From Dichotomicrobium sp964540795 (GTDB taxonomy: Bacteria > Pseudomonadota > Alphaproteobacteria > Rhizobiales > Rhodomicrobiaceae): a stretch of DNA of 64,000 nucleotides. How positions within the stretch are numbered: the first letter of the stretch is position 1; each line of letters begins with the position of its first letter. This document shows, one piece after another, positions 9,064 through 16,385 of the stretch. The notes under the pieces are model-generated. The model was not told the DNA's origin and did no database searches. It saw only the letters and a list, made by a program, of their open reading frames with translations. The stretch covers positions 107,031 through 171,030 of the forward strand of contig CAZINX010000006.1 of NCBI GenBank assembly GCA_964540795.1, in the 5' to 3' direction. The position numbers and the translations under genes were made by a program.

Positions 9064-9094
9064 TTTCCTAGACCTCCTTTCCTTGATTTCTCAA

Positions 9095-9123
9095 AGTATG
9101 CGCCCATCATTCGTATGCGTCAA
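9095..9123 (-). promoter_or_regulatory. sigma-70-type promoter for the 8.7-9.1 kb RNA unit
   Basis: On the minus strand TTGACG (9118-9123), 17-bp spacer, CATACT (9095-9100). Start expected near 9088. Spacing is ideal and the -35 is 5/6 to consensus. Confidence 0.5.
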
Positions 9124-9192
9124 TACTGTTGTTGAAATAGTCAGCCGGCCGCCTTAGGCTTTCGGCTTCATGCCAGATGAGGGAGCAACGCC

Positions 9193-9747
9193 ATGGCCGT
9201 GAAAACCCCGATCTGCGATTTCGGCTGGAAAGCGCCGGATTTCGAATTGCCCGGCACCGACATGCGGCTCTACACGCTGTCCGACATCCGCGGGGAAAAC
9301 GGCACGCTCATCATGTTTATCTGCAATCACTGCCCTTATGTGCGCGCGGTGATCGACCGGCTGGCGCGCGACGTGCGGGAGCTGCAGGGGCTGGGGATCG
9401 GTGCGGCGGCAATCTGCGCGAACGACGCGGAGAACTACCCCGACGATTCCTTCGAGAACATGAAGCGCTTCGCCACGGAGCACGGCTTCACCTTCCCCTA
9501 TCTCCACGATGAGAGCCAGCAGGTCGCGCGCGACTACGGCGCGGTGTGCACGCCCGACTTCTTTGGTTTCGACAGCGAGCTGGGGTTGCAATATCGCGGC
9601 CGGCTCGATGAAAGCGGCGCGCAACCGGCCGCGCCGGACGCCCGCCGCGAGTTGTTCCAGGCCATGAAACAGGTCGCCGAGACTGGCCAAGGGCCGGCCG
9701 ATCAGACGCCTTCGATGGGCTGCTCCATCAAATGGAAGGCGGCCTGA
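9193..9747 (+). CDS. thioredoxin-fold (redoxin/AhpC-TSA-like) protein
   Basis: 184 residues. APDFELPGTD at 14-23 is the peroxiredoxin/redoxin opening and CNHCPYV (Cys44, Cys47) is the redox CxxC of the family commonly annotated as thioredoxin family protein; GFTFPYLHDESQQVARDYGAVCTPDFF with an additional Cys near 118 completes the fold. Members are cytosolic putative thiol-disulfide or peroxide-handling proteins without an assigned substrate. No signal peptide. Good ribosome site GAGGGAG. Single gene. Confidence 0.88.
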   Translation: MAVKTPICDFGWKAPDFELPGTDMRLYTLSDIRGENGTLIMFICNHCPYVRAVIDRLARDVRELQGLGIGAAAICANDAENYPDDSFENMKRFATEHGFTFPYLHDESQQVARDYGAVCTPDFFGFDSELGLQYRGRLDESGAQPAAPDARRELFQAMKQVAETGQGPADQTPSMGCSIKWKAA

Positions 9748-9842
9748 GGGATTCGTTAACCTTTTATTAACCCTGATTAAGCCGTTAGCAATAAATTTAG
9801 TCGAATGCCGTTTACTCTCCCCTGTCGTTAGGGGAGGTGCGC

Positions 9843-10151
9843 ATGACGCTGGCGGATTACGCCCGCTTTGCCTTGTTGATTGCGCTCGGCGTCCTGTCCT
9901 TCATCGTGTTCCTGGTCGCCGGGACGCTGGTGGGGTTGATGTTCGTCGACCCCTACGGCTGCCGGTGCGTTCACCCGTTTCCGCCCGTGGGGCTGTACGT
10001 GCTGGGCCTGCTTGGGATCCTGCTCCTGATCCCGGCGATCCGCACGGCCGTGAACGACGCGCCGGAATATCTGGAAAAGGTCGGACTGACGAGCTACGCG
10101 ACGATCGCGCTGATCGTTATCTCGATCCTCGTATTCATCATCATTCTTTAG
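9843..10151 (+). CDS. small membrane protein, unknown function
   Basis: 102 residues with three predicted transmembrane segments (about 8-34, 47-68 and 82-102) and a short extramembrane CRCVHPFPP patch with two cysteines between the first two. The ATG at 9843 follows GGGGAGG by 5 nt; the GTG six bases earlier would overlap that site. I do not recognise a family. It is convergent with the 10148 gene, overlapping by four bases at the stop codons. Confidence 0.7.
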   Translation: MTLADYARFALLIALGVLSFIVFLVAGTLVGLMFVDPYGCRCVHPFPPVGLYVLGLLGILLLIPAIRTAVNDAPEYLEKVGLTSYATIALIVISILVFIIIL

Positions 10152-10414
10152 GCTGGGGGCGGCGCGGCGGCGTGTTGTTCAAACCGTTCGCGCAGGCCGG
10201 GGTAAAGCGCATCGAAGGCTTCCGGCGTCAGCGGATGGCCTGCGGCGTCGAAGACGAGCGTGACGCCGCCCCGGCGAATGAGGATGGCAACCGGGCGCCT
10301 GGTCGCGTGAAAGGACAGCGCGCCGCTAGCGCGAAACCCGCGCAACCGCTGTTCGACCACCGCGGCGGCGGCGGCATTCCCGGCGCGCACGACCGTATCC
10401 AGCGTGACCGTCAT
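10148..10414 (-). CDS. hypothetical protein, third gene of the gerW operon
   Basis: 88 residues, no recognised domain: an alpha/beta-looking sequence with a strand-rich centre (RRPVAILIRRGGVTLVFDAAG) and an Ala/Pro tail. The ATG at 10414 overlaps the stop of the DUF2953 gene as ATGA, so it is translationally coupled and almost certainly a real gene; an earlier in-frame ATG at 10438 would overlap it more. Confidence 0.65.
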   Translation of the reverse strand: MTVTLDTVVRAGNAAAAAVVEQRLRGFRASGALSFHATRRPVAILIRRGGVTLVFDAAGHPLTPEAFDALYPGLRERFEQHAAAPPPA

Positions 10415-10971
10415 CGGCGCGGCCCGAATGCACGCCACGCAAAGCGGATCAGGGGTCCGATGAACGCCGCGGGAATGAAGCTTGCCTCCGCGCTGAGCCG
10501 GCCCGCAAGCCGGACCCGCTCGAAATCCGGGCGCAACTGGACCGACACCCCGCCGGGCGCGGGAATGGCGTAGCGGGCGGCCTGAAACATCCCGAAAAGC
10601 TGGCCGGTGTCGGCCGGATCGCCGAGACCGACATCGGCATCGATCGCCAACCGCCGGACGTGCACACGCCCTATAAGGTCAGCCAGCAGCGCCGGCGCCG
10701 CGTGGACGATGTTGGAGGCATTGCGAAACCCGGGCGCGCGCGGCTTCGGCGCTGCCCGCTCTCGCGCGCGCTTCTTTCTGCATCGCGCGCTGTCAAACAC
10801 GCGGATCGGCGGCGTCAGCCCGGCGAGCAGCCGCGCCACGACGATCGCCCGCCATCTCGGCTCCCCGCTCACAACGCAGCGCAGGCGCACCGGCGTGACC
10901 GCGACAGCCGCCAGCACGGCAACCATCGCCAGGACGAGCGCAAGCAGCGCCCAGAGCAAGCCCGCGATCAT
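10411..10971 (-). CDS. DUF2953 family membrane-anchored protein (YtfI-like)
   Basis: 186 residues. One N-terminal membrane segment (about 4-28), then a soluble region rich in Arg/Lys at 60-78, then the DUF2953 core: VHVRRLAIDADVGLGDPADTG near 105 and a C-terminal LAGRLSAEASFIPAAFIGP. In Bacillus the DUF2953 protein YtfI is encoded next to YtfJ (GerW), and here the gene lies directly downstream of a gerW homologue with an ATGA overlap. Function unknown. The recurrence of the pair across phyla argues that the two act together. Confidence 0.8.
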   Translation of the reverse strand: MIAGLLWALLALVLAMVAVLAAVAVTPVRLRCVVSGEPRWRAIVVARLLAGLTPPIRVFDSARCRKKRARERAAPKPRAPGFRNASNIVHAAPALLADLIGRVHVRRLAIDADVGLGDPADTGQLFGMFQAARYAIPAPGGVSVQLRPDFERVRLAGRLSAEASFIPAAFIGPLIRFAWRAFGPRR

Positions 10972-11327
10972 GTCTCGGTCTGTTCGTCCGGCTTGCGCCG
11001 GTCCACGCGGTCGACCACGCGCGCGGCCGCCTCGCCGATCGCCTCGACCATGCTTGTCATTGCGCCGCGCATCCCCTCGACCCGCGCGCCGTTCGCGTCA
11101 ATGATGATCGCGCCGACCGGCTTGATGCCGCCGGCCCCGCCTGCGCCCGCGCCTTGCTCTGTCTTCTGGTCCGCGCCGCCGCCAGCGCCGAAGCCAAAGC
11201 CGTAGCTGACCATCGGGATTATCGTGACGCCGTCGCGCTCGATCGGCTCGCCCAGCACATTCCTGACGTTCAGCAGACGGTCGAGTTCGTCGACCGTGCC
11301 CTTCAGCAGACGTTCCACGTCTTCCAT
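10968..11327 (-). CDS. GerW/YtfJ family protein
   Basis: 119 residues. The GerW pattern is clear: NVLGEPIERDGVTIIPMVSY, then GFGFGAGGGAD, a Gly-rich linker and GIKPVGAIIID. In Bacillus, YtfJ is a spore protein needed for lysozyme-class germination steps, but the family is widespread in bacteria that do not sporulate. It heads a three-gene operon with DUF2953. GAGGAG lies 6 nt before the ATG. Its biochemical role here is unknown. Confidence 0.85.
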   Translation of the reverse strand: MEDVERLLKGTVDELDRLLNVRNVLGEPIERDGVTIIPMVSYGFGFGAGGGADQKTEQGAGAGGAGGIKPVGAIIIDANGARVEGMRGAMTSMVEAIGEAAARVVDRVDRRKPDEQTET

Positions 11328-11479
11328 GATGATCTCCTCAGCGAATGGACCCGGCGGTACGGTAGGCGAGCGCCGTTGGGCGCGCGTTAACCTGGATCAT
11401 CGGCTCGGCCTGCGCGTATCTTTTCAGCCGATGCCTTGCGATCGTGCAGTACAGGCCACACTCAGGGAGCGGCGCGACG

Positions 11480-12373
11480 ATGACGGGCGCATTTCATTCC
11501 GCGTGGATCACCGCGGATGGCGACATCGGGACAGCCGGCGCGGCTTCGGCTCTGTTTCCATGGTGGAGCTTCACGAAAACCGCGCTCGCCATTTGCGCGT
11601 TGCGCCTGGTCGAGGCGCGGCTGTTGGCGCTCGACGCGCCGCGCCCCGGCAAGCCGTACACCCTGCGCCAGCTTCTGCAGCATCGCGCCGGCGTGCCGAA
11701 TTACGGCCGCCTCCAGAGCTACCACGACGCCGTCGCGCGCGGTGACGCCCCCTGGCCGCGCGAAAAACTCCTTGCCGCCGTCGATGCGGACCGGCCGGAC
11801 TTCGCGCCCGGCGCGGACTGGGCTTACAGCAATGTCGGCTACCTTTTCGTCCGGGAAGCGATCGAAGATGCAACGGGTCTCAGCGCCGGCGAGGCGTTGC
11901 GAAAGCTGGTGCTCGCGCCATTGCAGCTGCCATCGGCAAAATGGGCCGTTGGCGCTTCGGATTTCAGCGACATTCACTGGCCGGACGGGCGCGGCTACCA
12001 CCCCGGCTGGGTTTATCACGGCTGCCTGAAAGGCACGGTGAGGGACGCCGCCGCGTTGCTCCACGCTCTCTTTAACGGTACATTGCTGCGTGCTGAAACC
12101 CGCGCCGCCATGTTCGCGCGCCATCCTCTGGGCGGGGCGATACCGGGCCGGCCATGGACCGAATGCGGCTATGGCCTCGGTGTGATGGCCGGTAAAATGG
12201 CCGAAGCGGGCAGGGTGATCGGCCATTCCGGCGCGGGACCGTTCTCATCCAACGCCGTCTACCATTTCCCCGAGCGGCCGACGCCAGTCACCGTCGCTGT
12301 TTTCACCGACGGCAGTGACGAAGGGCGTGCGGAAAACGAAGCGTTCCGGATGGCGCTTCAGGCGCAAGCATAA
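11480..12373 (+). CDS. serine hydrolase, class C beta-lactamase-like
   Basis: 297 residues. Catalytic SxxK in WWSFTKTA (Ser30, Lys33), YSN in DWAYSNVGY (Tyr about 116) and the third element HSG in GHSGAGPF near 249, in the order expected for the beta-lactamase/esterase/DD-peptidase family (PF00144). There is no signal peptide at the chosen ATG, so a cytosolic esterase or peptidase role is more likely than antibiotic resistance. A GTG at 11444 would lengthen it by 12 residues; GGGAG lies upstream of the ATG. Divergent from gerW. Confidence 0.8.
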   Translation: MTGAFHSAWITADGDIGTAGAASALFPWWSFTKTALAICALRLVEARLLALDAPRPGKPYTLRQLLQHRAGVPNYGRLQSYHDAVARGDAPWPREKLLAAVDADRPDFAPGADWAYSNVGYLFVREAIEDATGLSAGEALRKLVLAPLQLPSAKWAVGASDFSDIHWPDGRGYHPGWVYHGCLKGTVRDAAALLHALFNGTLLRAETRAAMFARHPLGGAIPGRPWTECGYGLGVMAGKMAEAGRVIGHSGAGPFSSNAVYHFPERPTPVTVAVFTDGSDEGRAENEAFRMALQAQA

Positions 12374-12403
12374 CAGGCCTGCGACCCAGCCTGGCGAGAA
12401 AAA

Positions 12404-12426
12404 GGGCGGCCCGCGTGGGGCCGCCC
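12404..12426 (-). terminator. intrinsic terminator downstream of glnA
   Basis: Arms GGGCGGCCC and GGGCCGCCC around a 4-5 nt loop, followed on the minus strand by TTTTTCTC. Lies about 110 bp after the glnA stop, beyond the repeat at 12469-12539. Confidence 0.7.
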
Positions 12427-12468
12427 TGTCAGGAGAGGAAGAAAAACGCCTCAGCGCCTTCTGACTTT

Positions 12469-12539
12469 AAGCGCGATTTTTCCGAAAAACCGGGTCCATC
12501 CTGCATCATGTCCGGGACGGGCTTTTTCGGATCGCGCTT
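12469..12539 (-). repeat. stop-codon-abutting extragenic repeat, copy 1
   Basis: On the minus strand the 71-bp element starts with AAGCGCGATCCGAAAAA and ends with GGAAAAATCGCGCTT, its ends forming a long imperfect dyad. It begins at the last base of the glnA TAA stop. The same ends occur in the two tandem copies at 37017-37164, where the first copy also begins at a gene's stop codon and in the same sense. Confidence 0.7.
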
Positions 12540-13948
12540 TAGACGCTGTAATACAGGTCGAACTCGACCGGGTGCGGCATCTGCTCGAACGTCTCGACCT
12601 CTTCCATCTTCAGCTCGATGTAGCCGTCGATCTGGTCGTCGGTGAACACGCCGCCGCGCTTCAGGAACTCTCGGTCACTGTCGAGCGCCTCGACCGCCTG
12701 ACGCAGCGAGCCGCAAACCGTCGGGATGCCTTCCAGCTCCGCCGGCGGCAGGTCGTACAGGTTCTTGTCCATCGGGTCGCCCGGATGGATGCGGTTCTGG
12801 ATGCCGTCGAGGCCGGCCATCAGCATCGCGGAGAACGCCAGGTACGGGTTCGCGGACGGGTCCGGGAAGCGGATCTCGATGCGCTTGCCCTTTGGGCTGG
12901 CAACATGCGGGATGCGGCAGGACGCCGAACGGTTGCGCGAGGAGTAGGCCAGCAGCACCGGGGCCTCGTAGCCCGGAACCAGACGCTTGTAGGAGTTTGT
13001 CGTCGGGTTCGAGAAGGCGTTGATGACGCGCGCGTGCTTCAGGATGCCGCCGATGTAATAGAGGCAGGTCTCCGACAGGTCCGCATACTGGTTGCCCGCG
13101 AACACCGGCTCGGAGCCGCGCCAGATCGACTGGTGGACATGCATTCCGGTCCCGTTGTCGCCGAACACGGGCTTGGGCATGAAAGTCGCCGTCTTGCCAT
13201 AAGCCTGCGCGACGTTGTGGACGGCGTATTTGTACTTCTGCACGCGGTCGGCGATATCGACCAGCGTGGAGAACTTGATGCCCAGCTCATGCTGCGCCGC
13301 GCCGACCTCATGGTGATGCTTCTCGACCTCGACGCCCATGTCGGCGAGCACGCTGAGCATCTCCGAACGGATGTCCTGCGCGCTGTCCACCGGGGGCACC
13401 GGGAAATAGCCGCCTTTCATGCGCGGGCGATGGCCGAGATTTCCCATCTCATAATCGGTATCGGTATTGGTGGGCAGCTCCATGCTGTCGATCTTGAAGC
13501 CGCAGTTGTAAGGGTCCGAGGAAAAGCGCACGTCATCAAAGATGAAGAACTCCGGCTCCGGGCCGAAGAACGCCTTGTCGCCGATGCCGGTCTGCTGGAG
13601 ATAGGCTTCGGCCTTGCGGGCGGTGCCGCGTGCGTCGCGCTCGTAGCGCTCACCCGTTGTCGGCTCGAAAATGTCGCAGAACAGCACCATCGTGGACTGC
13701 GCGAAGAACGGGTCGATATAGGCCGAGCCGGCATCCGGCATCAGGGTCATGTCGGATTGCGAAATGTCCTTCCAGCCGGCGATCGACGAGCCGTCGAACA
13801 TGATGCCGTCCGAGAACGAATCCTCGTCGAACGCCGCGACATCCATCGTGACGTGCTGCATCTTGCCGCGCGGATCGGAAAAACGCAGATCGACGAACTT
13901 CACGCCCTCGTCCTTGATCCGTCTCAAAACTTCGGTTTGATCTGCCAT
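12539..13948 (-). CDS. glnA: type I glutamine synthetase
   Basis: 469 residues. FDGSSIAGWKDISQSDM near 54-70, PEPEFFIFDDVR near 127, catalytic GDNGTGMHVHQS near 263, NPYLAFSAMLMAGLDG near 370 and the adenylylation site Tyr397 in NLYDLPPAE, so the enzyme is of the GlnE-regulated beta subgroup. It makes glutamine from glutamate, ammonia and ATP. It lies 113 bp downstream of glnB and is probably cotranscribed from the sigma-54 promoter at 14481, with a terminator after it. Confidence 0.97.
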   Translation of the reverse strand: MADQTEVLRRIKDEGVKFVDLRFSDPRGKMQHVTMDVAAFDEDSFSDGIMFDGSSIAGWKDISQSDMTLMPDAGSAYIDPFFAQSTMVLFCDIFEPTTGERYERDARGTARKAEAYLQQTGIGDKAFFGPEPEFFIFDDVRFSSDPYNCGFKIDSMELPTNTDTDYEMGNLGHRPRMKGGYFPVPPVDSAQDIRSEMLSVLADMGVEVEKHHHEVGAAQHELGIKFSTLVDIADRVQKYKYAVHNVAQAYGKTATFMPKPVFGDNGTGMHVHQSIWRGSEPVFAGNQYADLSETCLYYIGGILKHARVINAFSNPTTNSYKRLVPGYEAPVLLAYSSRNRSASCRIPHVASPKGKRIEIRFPDPSANPYLAFSAMLMAGLDGIQNRIHPGDPMDKNLYDLPPAELEGIPTVCGSLRQAVEALDSDREFLKRGGVFTDDQIDGYIELKMEEVETFEQMPHPVEFDLYYSV

Positions 13949-14061
13949 GACACTCCCTTTTGCTTCTCATGACGTGGGTTGGCCCTAGGGGGGATAACCG
14001 CCGCGCCAGCGCGACCGGTATTTCGAAATGTCCTGCTTGCGTTTATGAGCCTCGGGCGGTT

Positions 14062-14400
14062 CTACAGCGCGTCCGTTCCGGTCTCGCCGGTGCGGATGCG
14101 CACCGCGTCCTCGATCGTGGTCACGAATATCTTGCCGTCGCCGATGCGCCCGGTGCGCGCGGCGTTCTGGATCGTCTCAAGCGCCTTTTCGAGCATCTCG
14201 TCGGGCAGCACCAGCTCCACCTTCACCTTCGGCAGGAAGTCGACCACGTATTCGGCCCCGCGATACAATTCCGTGTGCCCCTTCTGACGGCCGAAGCCCT
14301 TGGCCTCGGTGACCGTGATGCCTTGCAGCCCCATCTCCTGCAGCGCTTCCTTCACCTCGTCGAGTTTGAACGGCTTGATGATGGCCTCGATCTTCTTCAT
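14062..14400 (-). CDS. glnB: nitrogen regulatory protein PII
   Basis: 112 residues, canonical PII. MKKIEAIIKPFKLDEV opens the protein, the T-loop carries Tyr51 (YRGAEY), the uridylylation site, and the C-terminal signature is TGRIGDGKIFV. GlnB relays the glutamine/2-oxoglutarate state to GlnE, NtrB and others. The longer frame to 14580 contains no earlier start supported by homology. The adjacency glnB-glnA and the NtrC-type promoter are standard for alphaproteobacteria. Confidence 0.97.
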   Translation of the reverse strand: MKKIEAIIKPFKLDEVKEALQEMGLQGITVTEAKGFGRQKGHTELYRGAEYVVDFLPKVKVELVLPDEMLEKALETIQNAARTGRIGDGKIFVTTIEDAVRIRTGETGTDAL

Positions 14401-14480
14401 GTCCCTGGCGTCCTTCCGCATGATTCTTGCCGGCGCGCCCGCGCGGCATCGCCGGGCTGCGCCTTTCTGCGCATTCAGGA

Positions 14481-14496
14481 AGCATGAGCCGTGCCA
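14481..14496 (-). promoter_or_regulatory. sigma-54 promoter of glnBA
   Basis: Minus-strand TGGCACG-4 nt-ATGC is one mismatch from the consensus TGGCACG-N4-TTGC, with GG and GC at the correct 10-base spacing. It lies about 80 bp before the glnB start codon, giving a leader near 70 nt. Confidence 0.75.
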
Positions 14497-14520
14497 AAAA
14501 CGCGGGTTGCCGCTTTCTGA

Positions 14521-14630
14521 GGCGCAAATTGCGACTGCGCCCTGCTGAGGTCGAGATTGTCGCACACAAAATAGGCGCAATGATTATTTTGTAGGCGGAA
14601 TCGCCTTGTCTGGGGGTAAATCCGGCGCAA
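14521..14630. promoter_or_regulatory. three spaced GGCGCAA repeats upstream of the glnB promoter
   Basis: GGCGCAA occurs at 14521-14527, 14574-14580 and 14624-14630, spaced 53 and 50 bp (about five helical turns), all upstream of the sigma-54 promoter. They are candidate activator half-sites (NtrC would be expected) but do not match the classical NtrC palindrome. The remainder of the 14401-14855 spacer shows nothing else I can assign. Confidence 0.35.
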
Positions 14631-14855
14631 TGCGCGCGGAGCGTGCAGGCGTCTTCTTTAGATGTTGCGGTTGAAATGTATTGATCCTAATGTGCGTCGC
14701 GCGGCCTGTGACGGATTGGCTCACCGCCTCCAGCGGGGCTTTCCGGGCGGCGCTGCGTCTCGCTGGTCCTGCCTGCCCAACGGTCTGTCCCCGGCAGATC
14801 GCCGCCGGCGCAGGCGCTCCTCTCTAAGTTCTCCGGATAGCGCATGGGCTGACAA

Positions 14856-16358
14856 TTGCTTGAGTTATTGACCACCGAAGAGATGATCCGTGCCGAACAG
14901 CTTGCCATGGAGAACGGCACGTCGAACCTCATCCTGATGGAAAACGCGGGCAACGGCGTCGCGGAGGATGTGGTCAAGCGCTTCGCGCGCGGCAGCAAGG
15001 TGGTCGTGCTCTGCGGTCCGGGACGCAACGGCGGGGACGGCTTCGTGGCGGCCCGGCGGCTTCGCGAACGCGGCTATCACATCCGGCTGGCGCTGCTGGG
15101 CGAAAAGCAGAAGCTTCCAGCCGAAGCGCAGGAAATGGCCAAGCGCTGGGACGAGAGCATCGAGCCGATGACGCCGGACTGCCTGGACGGCGCGCAGCTT
15201 ATCATCGACGCCATCTTTGGCACCGGCCTGCGCGATGAGGTGCGCGACGTGCCCGCCCAGATGATCGAGGACGTCACGCGCCGGAACCTGCCGGTGGTGG
15301 CCGTGGACATGCCGACCGGCGTGGACGCGACCTCCGGACAAATCCACGGTACGGCTTTCCGCGCGGTCAGCACGGTCTCCTTCTATCGCCGCAAGACCGG
15401 GCAGGTCCTGTTTCCCGGCCGCACCTACTGCGGCGAGGTGACTACGGTGGATATCGGCATTCCCGCCTCGGTGATGAAGGAGGTCGGCCCCCGCGCCTTC
15501 TCCGACCAACCGGAACTCTGGCTGAAATACTATCCGCGCCTGAAGCTGACCGGCCACAAATATGATCGCGGTCACGCCGTTGTCGTCTCCGGGGAGATGG
15601 AGCGCACCGGGGCGGCCCGTCTCGGCGCGCGCGCGGCGCTGCGAATGGGCGCGGGGCTGGTCTCGCTGGCCAGTTCGAAATCTGCTTTCTACATCAATGC
15701 AGCGCAACTGACGGCAGTCATGGTCGACGCCTATGAGGGGCCTGACGGGCTGGCCGAAGTGCTGGCCGATGAGCGCATCTCCGCGGTGATGATCGGCCCC
15801 GGCGCGGGCGTCACCGAGGAGACCCAGCAGAACGTCGCGGCGGTGCTGGGCAGCGCTTCGGCGGCGGTGATCGACGCCGACGGCCTGACCTCGTTCGAGG
15901 ACGATCCGTCCATGCTCTTCGAGCAGATCAAGTACCGCGAGCCGCCGGTGATCCTCACGCCGCATGAGGGCGAGTTCGCCCGCGTCTTCCCGGAGCTGAC
16001 TGAAGAGCCGTCGAAGCTGGAGCGCGCCCGCGCGGCCGCGGAAATGTCCGGCGCGGTCGTCGTGCTGAAGGGGCCGGACACGGTGATCGCCGCGCCCAAT
16101 GGCGTCGCCGGGCTGGTCGAGAACGCCCCGCCCTGGCTGGCCACCGCCGGGACGGGCGACGTGCTTGCCGGCATCATAACCGGCCTGCTGGCCCAGGGCA
16201 TGGACGCGCTCGACGCGGCGATGGCCGGCGTGTGGATTCACGGCGAGACCGCCCGCGAGATCGGCCCCGGCATGATCGCGGAGGACATGAGCGAGGCGCT
16301 GCCCGAGATTATCCGACGGCTTGACGAGCGTGCCGACCTGTTCTCCGGCAAGACCTGA
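14856..16358 (+). CDS. nnrD: bifunctional NAD(P)H-hydrate epimerase / ADP-dependent dehydratase
   Basis: 500 residues, fusion of a YjeF_N epimerase domain (about 1-215; MENAGNG near 29 and GPGRNGGDGFVAARRL near 55) and a ribokinase-fold ADP-dependent NAD(P)HX dehydratase domain (about 225-490; GPGAGVTEE, LTPHEGEF, LKGPDTVIAAP and TAGTGDVLAGIITGLLAQG). It repairs hydrated NADH/NADPH. A stop codon lies six bases before the frame opens, so the start must be the TTG at 14856 or an ATG at 14883; the conserved opening LLTTEEM favours TTG. Gene order next to glnB is common in alphaproteobacteria. Confidence 0.93.
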   Translation: MLELLTTEEMIRAEQLAMENGTSNLILMENAGNGVAEDVVKRFARGSKVVVLCGPGRNGGDGFVAARRLRERGYHIRLALLGEKQKLPAEAQEMAKRWDESIEPMTPDCLDGAQLIIDAIFGTGLRDEVRDVPAQMIEDVTRRNLPVVAVDMPTGVDATSGQIHGTAFRAVSTVSFYRRKTGQVLFPGRTYCGEVTTVDIGIPASVMKEVGPRAFSDQPELWLKYYPRLKLTGHKYDRGHAVVVSGEMERTGAARLGARAALRMGAGLVSLASSKSAFYINAAQLTAVMVDAYEGPDGLAEVLADERISAVMIGPGAGVTEETQQNVAAVLGSASAAVIDADGLTSFEDDPSMLFEQIKYREPPVILTPHEGEFARVFPELTEEPSKLERARAAAEMSGAVVVLKGPDTVIAAPNGVAGLVENAPPWLATAGTGDVLAGIITGLLAQGMDALDAAMAGVWIHGETAREIGPGMIAEDMSEALPEIIRRLDERADLFSGKT

Positions 16359-16385
16359 GCCGCCTGCCCTCAGCAAGGTACTCTG

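Larger units (their letters stand above)
8733..9088 (-). ncRNA. candidate small RNA or small-peptide transcript, unknown family
   Basis: There is no normal gene in this roughly 350-base stretch, but the minus strand has a promoter-like sequence (9095-9123), a strong ribosome site with a 10-codon ORF (9031-9063), a central imperfect hairpin (CATTTGC/GCAAATG inside CGGGC/GCCCG, about 8921-8970) and an intrinsic terminator (8733-8774). Further tiny ORFs of 34 codons (starting near 8970) and 27 codons (8788-8871) overlap by ATGA but lack clear ribosome sites. I do not recognise it: it lacks the RNase P, SRP and tmRNA signatures. That it is transcribed is inference from promoter plus terminator. 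Confidence 0.45.

Noticed and set aside
10968..11327. Evidence that the organism sporulates
   Set aside because: GerW family occurs in many non-sporulating bacteria; no other sporulation gene is present.
11480..12373. Antibiotic-resistance beta-lactamase
   Set aside because: SxxK, YSN and HSG are present but there is no signal peptide and the HSG variant is common in esterases; resistance not supported.
12572..13972. 466-codon open frame antisense to glnA
   Set aside because: Mirror frame of a conserved gene in G+C-rich DNA; no ribosome site, composition rich in Arg/His/Gln without a domain.
14865..16376. 503-codon open frame antisense to nnrD
   Set aside because: Lies wholly inside a conserved gene on the other strand; high third-position G+C removes stops.
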